Assembly (NCBI GenBank): GCA_963682175.1
Contig: OY821793.1
Location: 25,441,493 to 25,505,492, forward strand
Direction: 5' to 3'
DNA from: Triglochin maritima
Lineage: Eukaryota; Streptophyta; Magnoliopsida; Alismatales; Juncaginaceae
DNA: 64,000 bases
A program made the translations under genes and the position numbers. Of this stretch, positions 25,401 to 37,162 are shown one piece after another (position 1 is the stretch's first letter; every line of letters begins with the position of its first letter). Below the pieces are notes generated by a model. The model did no database searches. It saw only the letters and a list, made by a program, of their open reading frames with translations, and had not been told where the DNA came from.

Positions 25401-27717
25401 CTGCTAAATTGTATGTGATCTTTTGCCCTTTTGATCTTTTAATTTGTATTAAAAAATGTCATTTCGAGTAACTTGCAAGTAATACTTGATAAAAGGGTGC
25501 TCCATAGCAGAAAATAATTCCTAGATGGCTAGATCTCAGGTTTCCTATACTCCTCTTCATGGTGATGCTTTAATTAGAATATAGATTTTCTACGCTTCTT
25601 CACAGTGATGCTTTAGTTAGATTTTTAATGCACACAGTGCAACACCATCAGAATCAGTTACCATAGCCAAAATAGTCGTACTGCTCCAACTGAAATTCAG
25701 GACGATTTCCTTCTTCCACATCAACAGATCCCGAAACCTCAGCCTGGCAAACATTAAGATAGAAGTCAAATAACTGTTTCTTGCCAAATAAAAGAAATTG
25801 CGGATCATCGTTGTATGCCAAAAAATTGAAATTGAAGAGTATATGTGAACTGGTAAGCGTCGAAAAATATTTCTTGTTCTAAAATGTCAATAGGACGGAA
25901 GAATCCAGTTGAACAGTAGTGGAATTTCATTCTGGATATTGCAAGAAAAGTGACCACTCATACATGTTCATGGTGTTTAGTCCAAACAATCCTTGAAGGG
26001 AACATGAAATTACTCTCTTAGTCTCCTGTCACAAGACTCACAACACCAAAATCTTGGATCCATTCTTCCATCAGGTAGATAGGTAACTAAAGACCAAGAG
26101 TCCAAGACTATAGATGAAAGAGTAAAAGGAACTTAATTGATACAGACATGTCTTTGTTGTAAAACTAATGAAATAAACAGTGCTAGATAATGAAGTAGAT
26201 AATACGGGATTTACCTTTCCCTCCCATATAAAGTAGATCCCATCCCCTGCTTCACCTTCACGGATGACATATTCACCAGGATCTATAAAGGAACAAGAAC
26301 GGAAAAACCATAAGAAACTATGTGTGCAATCATGTATTCGAGTATCGATATATGACCAACCTAACTAGTATCATCTCTTTTGTTTTTTTATCAGCACCCA
26401 ACTAGTATCATCTTGATTCAGGAATGCATTTTTAAGAGGGACAAAGAATATCTAAAATGTTTTGTTTTTTTGCTGTTATAGTACCAAAAAAGTATGACTA
26501 ACTTGATAACCAACAGCTGAGAGTTGGTGATGTTGTTTCAGTTATCTCAGTTCGTTGTTAATACCTTGATTCCACATTACCATCTCTAACAAAATATAAT
26601 ACTCTAAGATATGTTAAGTAGAAACCAAGACGTTGTGAGGCAATCAGAAAAAACATAGAACCAGCCAAGTGTGGTACAAAGCCGTACTACCGGAATCTCT
26701 AGTGATAGCCAGAATATACATTATGTGTTCACAGTTCCCTTAAAAAATAAACATCTTCTACCTCCCCTAATCCGAATGTAGGCTCATTATTCTTGGGTTA
26801 CCAGGTGACAGATTGTTGTGTCAATCACCACGACTCATACCTCTGTCCATCTTCACAATGCCACATACTTGTGCCGAGACAGATCGAGGGAGTTCTTAAT
26901 TCCAAAATAATACCTCGTGGTTCACAATTTCTATTATCTACCCTTTATCCAGAAATCTTTATCAAAAGTACAAATCCTGTGACTGCAGGTTCTCATTTTG
27001 CCTCTAACAGCCCGTGATTTAAAAATAATCAAGAACTCTGCAGCTGTCTCCTAAACTGTTAAAAAATCAAAACACGTCCAGGGAAAAATGTACGTATCTC
27101 GTGCAAATATAATATAAAAAACCCTTGAAATTGGTATATCGTATGAAATTGCAACTCCTGACCTTTAATTAAAAATAATCGGGTACTTATATGTGTTAAA
27201 CACTTGCCTCCTGAACTAATAAAAAAAATTAAAAAAAACTTTTTTCTCTCGCGGAAACCGCAAAAAAAAACATTGAACTATCAAACCAGAGCAACTACGT
27301 CTCAATTCCGAAATCCGAATCCCCAAGAGTACACATCCTGTGACAATTAGTTCTTGTTTCGCCTCTAACAACCCATTGCTCTTAAAAACAGTCGTCTTCT
27401 TACTTCCGGTATAAAAATAAATTTACATATAACGCGCAAACCTCAACCAAACATTAAAATCGAGAAACCGAATCAAAGCCACCGAACATCGAAATCCAGA
27501 AATCGAACCAAAGGTACCGATGTCATCTCACCGTAACGCTTGACCTCGACGACCTCGGCGATCCTCCGGAGCGACAAGCTCGGGAGGCGCTGGAGCAACG
27601 GCACGTGCCCTAGGAACTCCACCACTGCGAAATCACCAAACGGAAAACGAATCAGAAACACCGGGACAACCGCCGGAGATCGCCGGCGAAACTCGACTCA
27701 CCCGATTCGTGATCCAT
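19455..27717 (-). CDS. ACH2: Peroxisomal acyl-CoA thioesterase with cyclic-nucleotide-binding domain (ACH2 type)
   Basis: Seventeen exons on the minus strand: 27717-27702, 27624-27532, 26282-26215, 25743-25662, 24981-24935, 24819-24694, 24223-24146, 23499-23412, 22791-22679, 22138-22076, 22007-21952, 21336-21241, 21115-21059, 20764-20663, 19822-19774, 19696-19628, 19532-19455. They sum to 1,281 nt, 426 aa, close to Arabidopsis ACH2. The N-terminus ([20 protein letters not shown]) leads into a cNMP-binding-type domain (about 1-140; [14 protein letters not shown]). Then come two thioesterase hotdogs: [20 protein letters not shown] at about 148-167, and [12 protein letters not shown] to the C-terminus. 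Residues expected in the TesB-like active site are visible: Asp in SLDHAIWFHR, Ser in [12 protein letters not shown] and Gln in SLTQEG. It should hydrolyse long-chain acyl-CoA in the peroxisome. The C-terminus is SNL, a variant of the SKL-type PTS1 signal. All introns are GT-AG. Confidence 0.93.
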
Positions 27718-29250
27718 CGGCCACGTGCTGAATGCTGATTGGACGATTTCCAACTTTTGTGGGGGGAAGGAAGGGATACTAAAATAGAGTGAGGACGAGT
27801 TTGGGGCGTTTAAATAAAGAAAAAAGTTTCAAAATAATAATTTATTTATATATATATAATAATTCCCATCGTAAACCTCCACCGAGAAGTGGACTGGTCT
27901 TGCACCCAACTAATAACGTTTTTCACGTTGAAATTTCTTTTTTGGGAAGTTTGATGGAAAAAAAGGCCTTCCGAGATAAATTTTGGCACGAAAATGTTAG
28001 GTTCCATTTGTGGAAATAAAGGTTTCGAATTGTTGATTTCACAAATGCAATTTTCAAGTTAGCCTCCAATTTAAATGACGTGTTTGGCAAATACATTATG
28101 TAATAATGTGTTTAGTTAAAATAAACATATATTTTCGTAAAATCATAATTTTCAGAAGAAATAAATAAGGAAGAAACGACGCAACATATTTGAGACCAGA
28201 AATATGTATTACCTCTTTTTTCAAATAATTTATTTTCAGCAAAATGCAAATTTATAATCCAAACACTCCCAATATCGAAAACTATTTTTTTCTTCTAAAT
28301 ATGGTAGTTCTCCAAAAAAATCGTGGTATTTTGGCTTAGAAGTTCGATTCTAAAATTCTAAAAAAAATACAACATTATAATTTTATACCTAACATTACTT
28401 TCTCCACTTTCATAAGTTCATTTACTTTCTTTAAATCAATCACATCAAAGCGAGGGATCTAGATTTCTTATTTAAGTTCCGGGTGATTAATTTGTAAGAA
28501 AATTTAATTTTCTGGAATTGGAGTTCAATTCTAAGATTTATAAAAATAAATAATTAGAAATGCATTTTCCCTCTTCCGCTAATAAACTAGAGTTACGAGA
28601 ATTAGTTCGAGAACATAAGTTCTAAGAACTAAATTTCTAAATTTTCCCTTACTTCTTTCAGACCAATCATGTATCCCTTAATAAAACTGTAAAATTGAAT
28701 TTTTTGACATAAATTTTTGGGTTGACTTGTAACTTTAAAGCATTGAAAGTAGAGGTGGACGACTTCATAAATTGGGTTTCAAACGAATTCTTCCAATTTT
28801 ACTTTGAGACCTATACATATGAGCCGGTATTTTAAGCATTTGACTTACCAATATCTTATTTTACTTTCGAACTTAAATTTCTTTCCAAAAGAAGAATTCG
28901 GGTGGCGAGTCCAAAAGACTGTTAGTTATGGTTTGATAAAAATTCGGAAAATGAAAGATATTGATAAAAAATAAATATTCGAACTTGACTTTTTATTGCA
29001 TAATTTGTAATTTTTTTATATATTTGATAATAATATAGATTAATATTTTTGGCTCGAACCCGAAAGTTTCCTCGAGACTCGTTATCGTTTACAGCGTCCA
29101 ACCAATTCGACCCGGAAAAAATAAATTTTATTTTTGTTCATTTTCACCACCACTCTTCTGCTGCTGACTGTCTGTCTTCTTCTGAGCAACCAAAGCTCAC
29201 ATCCACCACCTCTCACTCCACTCCTAACCAAAACCCTAAATCCCCCAACG
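27718..29250. promoter_or_regulatory. Divergent promoter region, ACH2 and SLH-domain gene
   Basis: About 1.5 kb separates two head-to-head genes (ACH2 on minus, SLH protein on plus). It is very AT-rich, with a TA-rich run near 27843-27863. The right-hand 120 bases turn pyrimidine-rich, as expected for a 5' UTR. No gene is seen. Any shared promoter is inferred from layout only. Confidence 0.5.
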
Positions 29251-32200
29251 ATGCCCTTCGCCTCGGCGAGCCCCGCGCTTCCGACCTCCTTCCAGCTCCG
29301 GTGGGACCTCCGGCGCCGGAGTCCTCCTCACCTCCGGACCCATCCCCATTTGGTCTGGGGTTGTGTCGGGAGGGGAGAGGGGTGGATGGAGGATTCTGGC
29401 GGCGGTCGCGGCGGGGAGAAGGGCCGCAAAGGTGAGGGATTCGTCTCGGTTGAGTTGATTGCTTGATGATGTTTAGTTAAATTTAGTTGAAATTGTCAAC
29501 GTGTTTGACCATAATTGAAATTGCTTGACGAGGTTTAGTTAAATTTGGGGTTAAAGTTAGTTTAAAGACCACGAGTTGTTAGAGGTGGGGCGTGAATGCA
29601 CGTTTCGTCCTGCTGTTGGTTTTGGGAATTAGCTTAAGAACCAACTATGATATGCTTTGTGTGTGAGTATGACCATGGTTTAGACGCAGAGCAGCGAAGA
29701 TTCGTTGCTTTGTGTGTTTTTAGCGGACAATGACAATTTTTTTTGACAGTCCTTAATGGACAAAGACATGTTAATCTTTTGAATTTCAAAGTGCTAGAAT
29801 TGATGTTTGAATTATTCTGTGTAGAGAATTAAGAAAAGGTGTTTTGTTTGAAGTTGGTAGTAAGATAGGTTCAAAAGGTGGGAAGTGAAATTTGAGTTAC
29901 AATTTTTTTTTGATTGAGCAGTTTGTCTGAAGTTGGAATGTATGACTATATTGTTGAATATTGGTTTATATTTGTTAAGGAAGCAAATTCAGGAAGAATC
30001 GGTCGACCGGATGAGATCTAGTCTACCGATCCACAACCCCAGGAATTTTGGCGATGCAGGGTTCGGACGACCGAATTGGATTCGGTCCACCAAACCAAGA
30101 ATTCCACACACTTTGGGTGCAGCTGAGATCGGACGACCGAATTCGATTCGGCCTACCGTCAGAGGGCAACAAACACTTCGGAACAACGGGTTCGATAAAC
30201 CGTTGGAGTGATTTTTGGTGTTCTGAGAATCTAAAAGTGTCTGTCCAAATTGGCACGGTTCACCGAGGAGTTCTCGGTCGACCGTGGGGTTGTTGGAGAA
30301 TTAGTTAGTTCGTGGGAGAAACATTCTCGCGGTATACCGAGCCGCACGAAGAAGCGTTCCCGCAGTCAACCGGGAAGGATTCGGTTAACCGAATCGCAAC
30401 AGGAAGCGTTCTTGTTTAGTCAATGTAACGTCATTGAACAGCGGAAAATTTAAAATTTTAAAACATACAATCAATGAAGGACATTACCAAGATAGACACA
30501 AGGTGCACCGAGTATATATATAAATATACAGAACTGAGTTTATAACAAGGGGTGACTACATCAAAAGCTATAAGATAAAATATACAATGTAATCACAACA
30601 ACCTCAAAATGAGGGGGAAGCTGGATCTGGTCCCAGAGGCTCTGCTCCGCAGACACCAACCTCTACCGCTGCTCACGGCCTGAAATCAGACATAAAATGT
30701 CTGAGTTTCCAGAAGAAAACCCAGTATGCCAAACCCTAACACATATATGGACAATAATGAAAATGCAATGAATAATGAATAGTACAATCCGACACAACCA
30801 AGTCTCAGGGGTCCTCTCACCCCAACACACCACACCCGTGCACACAAGGCACCGCCGGCACAAACACGGCCACACAACCGGGTCTCAAGGGTCCTCTCAC
30901 CCCAACCCCACAACACGTGCACACACGGCACCGCCGGAAAATCATCGGTCACGGGTCTCAAGGGTCCTCTCACCCCAACCCCACAACACACGTGCACACA
31001 CGGCACCGCCGGTACAGTCACGGTCACACCACCGGGTCTCAAGGGTCCTCTCACCCCAACCCCACAACACTCGTACAACCATCGGGCGACAGTCCGTGGC
31101 GTTGCCCAAGAGGCCGGAGAGACGATCCGCTTTCAAGCGTACAAGCACACCACTATCGGGCGTCAGTCCGTGCCGTTGCCCCCCGTGAGGCCGGAGAGAC
31201 GAGGCGCCGTCAAGTGTACTCATAAAACCACGAATCCACCAAAAACGGCAGAAACGGTCGAACGAAAACTGTTTAACGGTCGACCGATCCTCACCTAGAG
31301 AACTGGCCCAACCGAAAAACCCGTCAATCGGTCGACCGGCAAAAGGGGTCCCGGTCGACCGAAAAGCACCAGTAAAAAAACGTTTTCGCAACCCAAACAC
31401 CAACGGTCGACCGACCCAACACTCCCGGTCGACCAAAAAACATCAGTACATATACGTCAACAGACCAGTCTACACGGTCGACCGGACAATAAGTTAACTT
31501 AAGCGCCGATCAGACGAAGTCAACGAGCGGTCGACCGTTTTAATGGTCAACGCCCCCAACCGACCTACAACAGTACTTTCGGTTGACCGGCAAAGGGGTC
31601 TCGTTCAACCGAAAATACCTAGGACGTCTTTTTCTCGCTAAAATTGCACAACCGGTCGACTGCCCAAAGGGCATCGTTCGACCGGTGCGAGGAATTCGCC
31701 CAAAATACACTATAACCGGTCGAACGAACCCCGAACACCGGTCGACCGTTTACAGTTCAGAAACTGCTGTGCAGATCGGACGAGCCAAAACGGCCTACCG
31801 TCGACCGCTCTAACCCCCACACTAATAATAGGTGAGCGTAAAAGCAAGTTTAGCATACCTTAAGGCTTAAAGAAGCCTTGGAAGAAACAACGGCGAGCGT
31901 CTCCTCGTAAAACCTCTTCTCCTCCGGCGAACACTACGATCGACGATCTTCGCTCCTCCGGCGACTCCAAAAGCAACCCTCGCCTCCACCAACACCGAAG
32001 AAACGCTAAGGGAGAGAGAGACGAGTGAGATAGAGAGAGATCGTGAGAGAGGGAGAGAGTGAAGTGTGTGAGAGAGAGAGAGAGGGAGAGATCTAACCTT
32101 ATATACAAAACCCACAACCGATCTCAGCCGTCGATCTCAATCCACCCCCTAATCCTCTCCAAAACAAGATTAGCACAATAAGCAAGGGTTAGGATATTAC

Positions 32201-35200
32201 AGTCAAGGACAGTCGACCGAATGAGCATCGGTCGACCGTTTCCCACGAATTGTTCAGTTCGGTTTTTGAGTCTATAAAAGAGTTTGTTTGCTTTTGGTTT
32301 TAATACAACGTACAAGTGTAATATTTCCTTCATTGTGAGTTGAGAGATTAGGTTAGAGAAAGATCTAGAGTGTTTTGGAGAACATATTGCCTCCATATCT
32401 TTGTAATCTCGGCTGCTTCTCTTGTTGGAGAATCGGAAGAAGGAAAGGAAACCCACAGGAGACCCCCAATGACGTAGGTACGTTGCCGAACCTTGTAAAT
32501 CGCGTGTGTCGTGGTTGTTTCAGGTGTTCGTTTGTGTTTGTTTGTTTATTTTCATCTTATTAGTGTTCTTGTTGCATTAAGTTTGAGAGATGATCCGAAG
32601 TTATTTCCGCAAGTCAATATTCAGGCGTTACATGGTGCGTTTAATCCGTGTTGTGTTAGTGCATTGTTAGATCCCCCTCCCAACATATATGAACTGAAAC
32701 TTAATTTACTTTGTATAGCAGACAGACATAGGATAGTTCATTTGAAGTTGGAAATATCAAATATGAGCAAATTCAAGATGTGGAGAGTTGAAGCTGGATT
32801 CTCTCTTATAGCTAGATAGGGTAGCATCTGAAGTTGAGAATCTGACAAAATTTAAAATATAGATAATCGAAGCTTGATTTGGTTTGCATTGCAAATGAAG
32901 ACATGAAGTGATGTACCTGAAGTTGGAAGCATAAGCACATTCAAAATCTAGATGTTGAACCTCGATATAACTTCCGTAGCATAAGGTGAAGTTGGACCTC
33001 TACACCAATTAGAATGTAGGGTTATAAAGGTTGGTCTTCCTTTAAAATGTTGAGTCTAAGCCAAGGACTCACGTGATTAGCACAGTAAAGGAATAATTTT
33101 GGCTGCTATGCAATGAAGCCAGGCAAGCAGATTTGAGAATGAGGCAAATGAAATGAAATAAAAGAAAAGGAATGAGGCTAGTGACAGCGGGGACTCTACT
33201 CATAGAAATTCAACTGAGCAACATTTTTATCCTAATATATAGTCCAGGTTGAGAATGGAAATATAATGAAGGGCATGTAAACAACTGATATTGCAGAAAC
33301 GTTTACATGGAGAAGATGGTAATATTCAAATTTACTTGCTGGGTTGCTATCTTTCTACATATACATCTACAAACATCAAGATCTTGAGTTTCCTGATCAC
33401 ACTTATGTGTTAGTTTGTTTTCAGGGACTACAGGAGTAGGATTAGCTGGAATATTCTTAGCTGCTGGCGTTGCGTTCGCATCACTGTCTCTTAATGGTAA
33501 ACGTTCAGTCGGTATGTAAATCTGGAGGTGCCTTTTGAATATTTTGAAATGGAGACAATATTTTGATGATTGTGGTTCCAGTTTCTAATAAAAACAGTAG
33601 CTGACATCTTAATCTTTATTAATTTCTGTACACAGGCATGTGCCAGCAGATAGAACCTCTAACAGCTTATCATTCAGATGAGAAAGTTGACACTGTCAAA
33701 TTTGAAAGGGATATGGCACTGGCAACTGATGATACCCAAACCTCCAAGACAGGTATCTGAGGTATATGGAGGGGGAATTTACTTCTTAGATTGGACTTTA
33801 TGTAGATGTTCATGGGTTTTTGATCAGCACAAAATAATGAATCCATGTGTTGTGAATACCTCCCCTGCTTTGGATCCACATTCTATTATTGTTCCTTTAT
33901 TGATTCCTTTTCTTCAGATTCTGAATTGATTCATTGATAATAACATCTCTTGTAAACCTCTGACTTCCTCTTTAGAGGCATTTTTTTAACTTTAAATACA
34001 TGGATACAACATGAAAATGCTAGGATATAACCACTCCGTATAATGTGATGGAATGAATGTTTTTGCATCACTTAATGGCATCTGAAAATGATGTTTGATG
34101 GTCGTTTTAGATTTAGAACCTGGTTCTGGATGTTGGTGGTTTTGAGAGTCAAACAATAACTTTTGATATCTAGTCTGATTGGATATATCTTAAAAAAAAT
34201 GGGGACCTATATAATCACTAATAAAAAGTATGTAGTCCATTGAAATAGGTGGAAAACATCCATGGAAGGTGTAGGGCTTTCTGAAGAATATATCTCTTAA
34301 TGATCTAATTCAAAACTTCTCGCCCATATGGATCAAAACTAATAGTGTTGATATAACCATTATCTTGGCTTTGAATGTTGAGAAGAACTGTGGGCCACAC
34401 TTCTAGCTCACACTGTGTTGGAGGTTCAATGAAAGTATTTTGTCTGCAGAATATGTTTCCTTTCTAAAACATTAAAAATGGTAGAGGCCAACTACTATCT
34501 GAACATCTGCATGCTGGAATATCAGTCTTATCTGTAGTTTCTTGTTTCTTCAGTTCCACAAGTAATAACTGGAAGAATTCTGGTTCCTGCTCTGGTTGAT
34601 CAAATACATGGACAAGCGTTTGCTGCACTGCAAACCCTAAAGGTACTTATTGACTATAGCACAATCTTCTTTGTTTTGCATTATTAGGAAATTTCAGTGT
34701 TCAGCATTTCAGATCTCAATCACATCCGTTATATTGGTGAATGAACTGATTATGGGCCTTATTAGTGTTGGGCTCTTTCTAATGTGATTTTTCCATATGA
34801 AATGTAGGAAGAAGATGTTTACGGTATCAATGAAGTTAGTTAATTTTTGGCATAGAAAGAGTGATAGTTTGGGCCTTGGGGACATCTAGTCTCTCAGATA
34901 CTAATTAGGCAGATAAACTTTTGTTGACATTCTGAAACATTGGCTTCCGCTTTGCTTTGGTATAATTTTCTTCTCCACTTCAGGTAATTGAGGGTGATGC
35001 TCAACCAGGTGAAATATGCACTCGTCGTGAATATGCACGATGGTTGGTGGTTGCTAGTAATGCATTTTCAAGGTAGCATCTTCTTGCTTCTTTCAATGAA
35101 TTTGTTATTCTTTATTCTAATGTTTGATCATTTAAAAAAAATGTGATTGTGCCTTTTGAATTCCACTTGATCTATGATGTGAAATTGTTTATTATTATTT

Positions 35201-37162
35201 AATTGGTTCTTGCAAAGAAATCCAGCATCAAAAGTATACCCAGCAATGTACATAGAGAATGTCACTGAACTAGCATTTGATGATATTACCCCTAAAGACC
35301 CCGATTTCTCATATATCCAGGGTTAGTGAATGTTCTCTTGCTCTTGGATGCTGGCTGTAAACACATTGTTTCTCTGTAATCACTATGTCCATTGTACAAA
35401 GCCAAGTCTTAACCTGTGCAGGTTTGGCCGAAGCTGGATTGATCTCAAGCAAACTTTCTCGCTCCGATACAAATGAGTCCAAAGAGGAAGATGCAGGCAC
35501 TGTGCGTTTTGCCCCTGAAAGGTAATTTTTTTTTGTTTTTCTTTGGCCTTTCAAGTGTGTTCTTTCTTCAGGTAAGCTATTTAGGTTGAGTTTTTGTGAG
35601 CAGTGCTCTATCACGTCAGGATCTTGTTAGTTGGAAGATGGCTTTGGAAAGAAAACTTCCACAAGTTGACAAAAAGGTTCATAAAACGCGTATCTTTTTA
35701 TCAGTTCCATAATTTCAAAAGTTGTGTTTGCTGACTTTTATCTTGATTCTTGACCATAGATGTTTCATCAGTGCTGTGGCTACATAGATATCGACAAAAT
35801 TAATCCAGAAGCTTGGCCTGCCATTGTAGCTGACCTTTCTTCAGGAGAAAACGGCATAATTTCTCTTGCTTTTGGTATCTACTGTGTTCCTTTTGTGGTG
35901 ACTATGTATGCATTCTCTTGATCATGCATAAAATATCTTCAAATGATGGCTCTACTTGTAGGTTTTACAAGGTTATTTCAGCCTGAAAAGCCCGTCACCA
36001 AAGCACAAGCTGCTGTTTCTCTTTCAATTGGCGATGCAGCTGAAGTTGTTGGGGAGGAACTTACACGAATTGAAGCCGAACTCTTGGCAGAAGCAGCTGT
36101 AGCAAATCATACTGCTTTAGTTTCCGAGGTAGAGAAAGACCTTAGTGCAAACTTTGAAAAGGAGCTTGCTGCTGAGAAAGAAAAAGTAGATGCTATAGAG
36201 AAGTTGGCAGAGGAAACCAAAGTAGAATTGGAAAAACTAAGGGAAGAAAGAGAAGAAGAAAACAATTCTCTAGTCAGGGAACGAGCGGCTGTTGAAGCAG
36301 AATTGGAAGCACTTACCAGATTAAGAAACGAAGTGGAGGAGCAGTTGCAGAACGTTATGAGTGACAAAGTTGTTGTTAAGTTGCAAAAAGATCGTGTCAC
36401 TAAGCTTCTCATGGAGGCAGAAAGTGAGAATCAGGTCATTGTTCAGTTGCAGCATGAGCTGGAGATAGAAAGTAATGCACTTGATATGGCCAGGCATGAA
36501 TTAATTCTCTTCTTTCTTTTGCATCAGTAACCAAACGTTTGTTATCTTCAGGTTACAAAACTAGGTTCTATTTGGCATGCTTATTTTCGGTGGCATATTT
36601 GTAATTCTGCATTTGGTATGGTATGTAGCTGTTTAATGTGTTTGTTTGCAGATCTTGGGCAGAAGATGAAGCAAAGAGGGCAAGAGAGCAGGCCAGAGCT
36701 CTGGAAGAAGCCCGAGAACGATGGGAGAGATATGGCATCAAAGTCATCGTGGACGAGGAACTTCAGCACAGTGCTTCTGATGGAGTCACATTTCTTCAAG
36801 CTGGAAAGAGAAGTCCAATTGAGGTAACACAAGTTGGAGATGACAACTTGCTGGAAAGACTAAAGTTCAGTTCACGGCATCTAATCAAGGAAACGAATGT
36901 CAGAGTTGAAAACTTGTTGGAGAAACTGAAGACACTGGCAATGGAATCTAAAGGCAAGTCCGCTGCAGTGATTGAGCACGTAGTCCAGAAGATAGAAAGT
37001 TTGATCTCAGAAGTGAACAAGCAGATTTCGGAGGCATCTGATAATTTGACTAAACGCCTGGACTTTGTAGTCTCAAAAGCAAGTAAATTGGTAGAGAAGT
37101 TAAAGACTACCATGATGGCATTTGCCTCAGGTGTTAGAGACAGTGGTAAGAAAGAACCATAG
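29251..37162 (+). CDS. Plastid-type membrane protein with SLH and coiled-coil regions
   Basis: Eleven exons: 29251-29431, 33425-33511, 33636-33752, 34554-34642, 34984-35072, 35218-35321, 35422-35521, 35604-35676, 35760-35874, 35962-36493, 36652-37162; 1,998 nt, 665 aa. The N-terminus (MPFASASPALPTSFQLRW) is rich in Ser/Ala and basic, like a chloroplast transit peptide. One hydrophobic segment follows at about 62-83 (GVGLAGIFLAAGVAFASLSL). S-layer-homology-like motifs come next: LAFDDITPKDPDFSYIQGLA, VRFAPESALSRQDL and LFQPEKPVTKAQAAVSLSIG. A Glu/Lys-rich coiled coil spans about 345-545. The overall order matches the plant family of At5g52410/At5g23890, whose function is not established. Intron 1 is 4 kb because of two nested solo LTRs. 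Intron 10 has a GC donor (CCAG|GCATGA at 36494), required for frame. An upstream in-frame ATG at 29134 exists; 29251 was preferred because it fits the family N-terminus. Confidence 0.85.
30801..31034. repeat. Tandem array of about 75 bp units inside the nested LTR
   Basis: Units start near 30801, 30881 and 30954, and a partial fourth starts near 31035. Each begins GGGTCTCAAGGGTCCTCTC (the first is slightly diverged), runs through a C/A-rich stretch and ends around GGCACCGCCGG. Unit length varies from about 73 to 81 bp through short indels. Confidence 0.85.
31080..31221. repeat. Second direct repeat inside the nested LTR
   Basis: Two units of about 62-66 bp, at roughly 31080-31141 and 31156-31221. 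Each starts ATCGGGCG(A/T)CAGTCCGTG and includes GAGGCCGGAGAGACGA. They differ at scattered bases, so the duplication is not very recent. Confidence 0.8.
31278..31747. repeat. Cluster of GGTCGACC palindromes
   Basis: Within about 470 bp the exact 8-bp palindrome GGTCGACC (centred on GTCGAC) occurs eight times by eye, the first at 31278-31285 and the last at 31740-31747. Near-copies with one or two changes lie between and beyond them (for example near 31652 and 31797). Most are extended to CGGTCGACCG. Spacing is irregular, so this is not a simple tandem array. Confidence 0.8.
32691..33424 (+). repeat. Rest of intron 1 with degenerate repeats
   Basis: Old intron sequence to the right of the solo LTR. 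Between 32740 and 33000 three imperfect units of about 90 bp recur, each with forms of GAAGTTGGAA ... CAAATTCAAAATCTAGA ... GAAGCT(G/T)GATT. A lone TGAAGTTGGAA also lies just left of the LTR (near 29930), so the repeat predates the insertion. The intron ends at the acceptor before 33425. Confidence 0.5.

Larger units (their letters stand above)
30424..32201 (-). mobile_element. Chromovirus-like (Gypsy) solo LTR nested in the Copia LTR
   Basis: On the minus strand it begins TGTAATATCCTAACCC, a start typical of Tekay/Del-type LTRs, and ends GACGTTACA. Length is 1,778 bp. The target duplication gtcaa is perfect (30419-30423 and 32202-32206). A minus-strand TATA box (TATATAA, 32099-32105) precedes a CT-rich leader (seen on the plus strand as the GA-rich run 32010-32097). 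The LTR is GC-rich in the middle and contains two internal tandem arrays and a cluster of GGTCGACC palindromes. No internal domain remains. Confidence 0.85.
29952..32685 (+). mobile_element. Copia-type solo LTR in intron 1, interrupted by another LTR
   Basis: The left end is TGTTGAATATTGG, the right end is CCCTCCCAACA, and the 5-bp sequence tatat flanks both sides (29947-29951 and 32686-32690). TGTTG/CAACA is the usual Copia-type terminus. Without the nested 1,778-bp LTR and its duplicated target the LTR is about 951 bp. No gag or pol lies next to it, so it is a solo LTR left by recombination. A TATAAAA box at 32273-32279 is followed by a plausible leader, so its orientation is the same as the host gene. 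It carries a few GGTCGACC palindromes and variants (29998-30390 and 32210-32240). Confidence 0.85.

Noticed and set aside
30801..31034. Repeat-spacer look of the 75-bp array, CRISPR-like
   Set aside because: Whole units are repeated with indels inside an LTR of a plant nuclear genome. There are no short identical repeats with unique spacers and no cas genes.
30686..31436. Several open frames of 100-165 codons on both strands
   Set aside because: They lie in the tandem repeats and palindrome cluster of the nested solo LTR. The repetitive HTRHRR- and SHPNPTT-type text is a product of the array, with no domain.
35943..36530. Frame read as a stand-alone 195-aa protein
   Set aside because: It is exon 10 of the SLH-domain gene plus intron read-through at the GC donor, not a separate gene.
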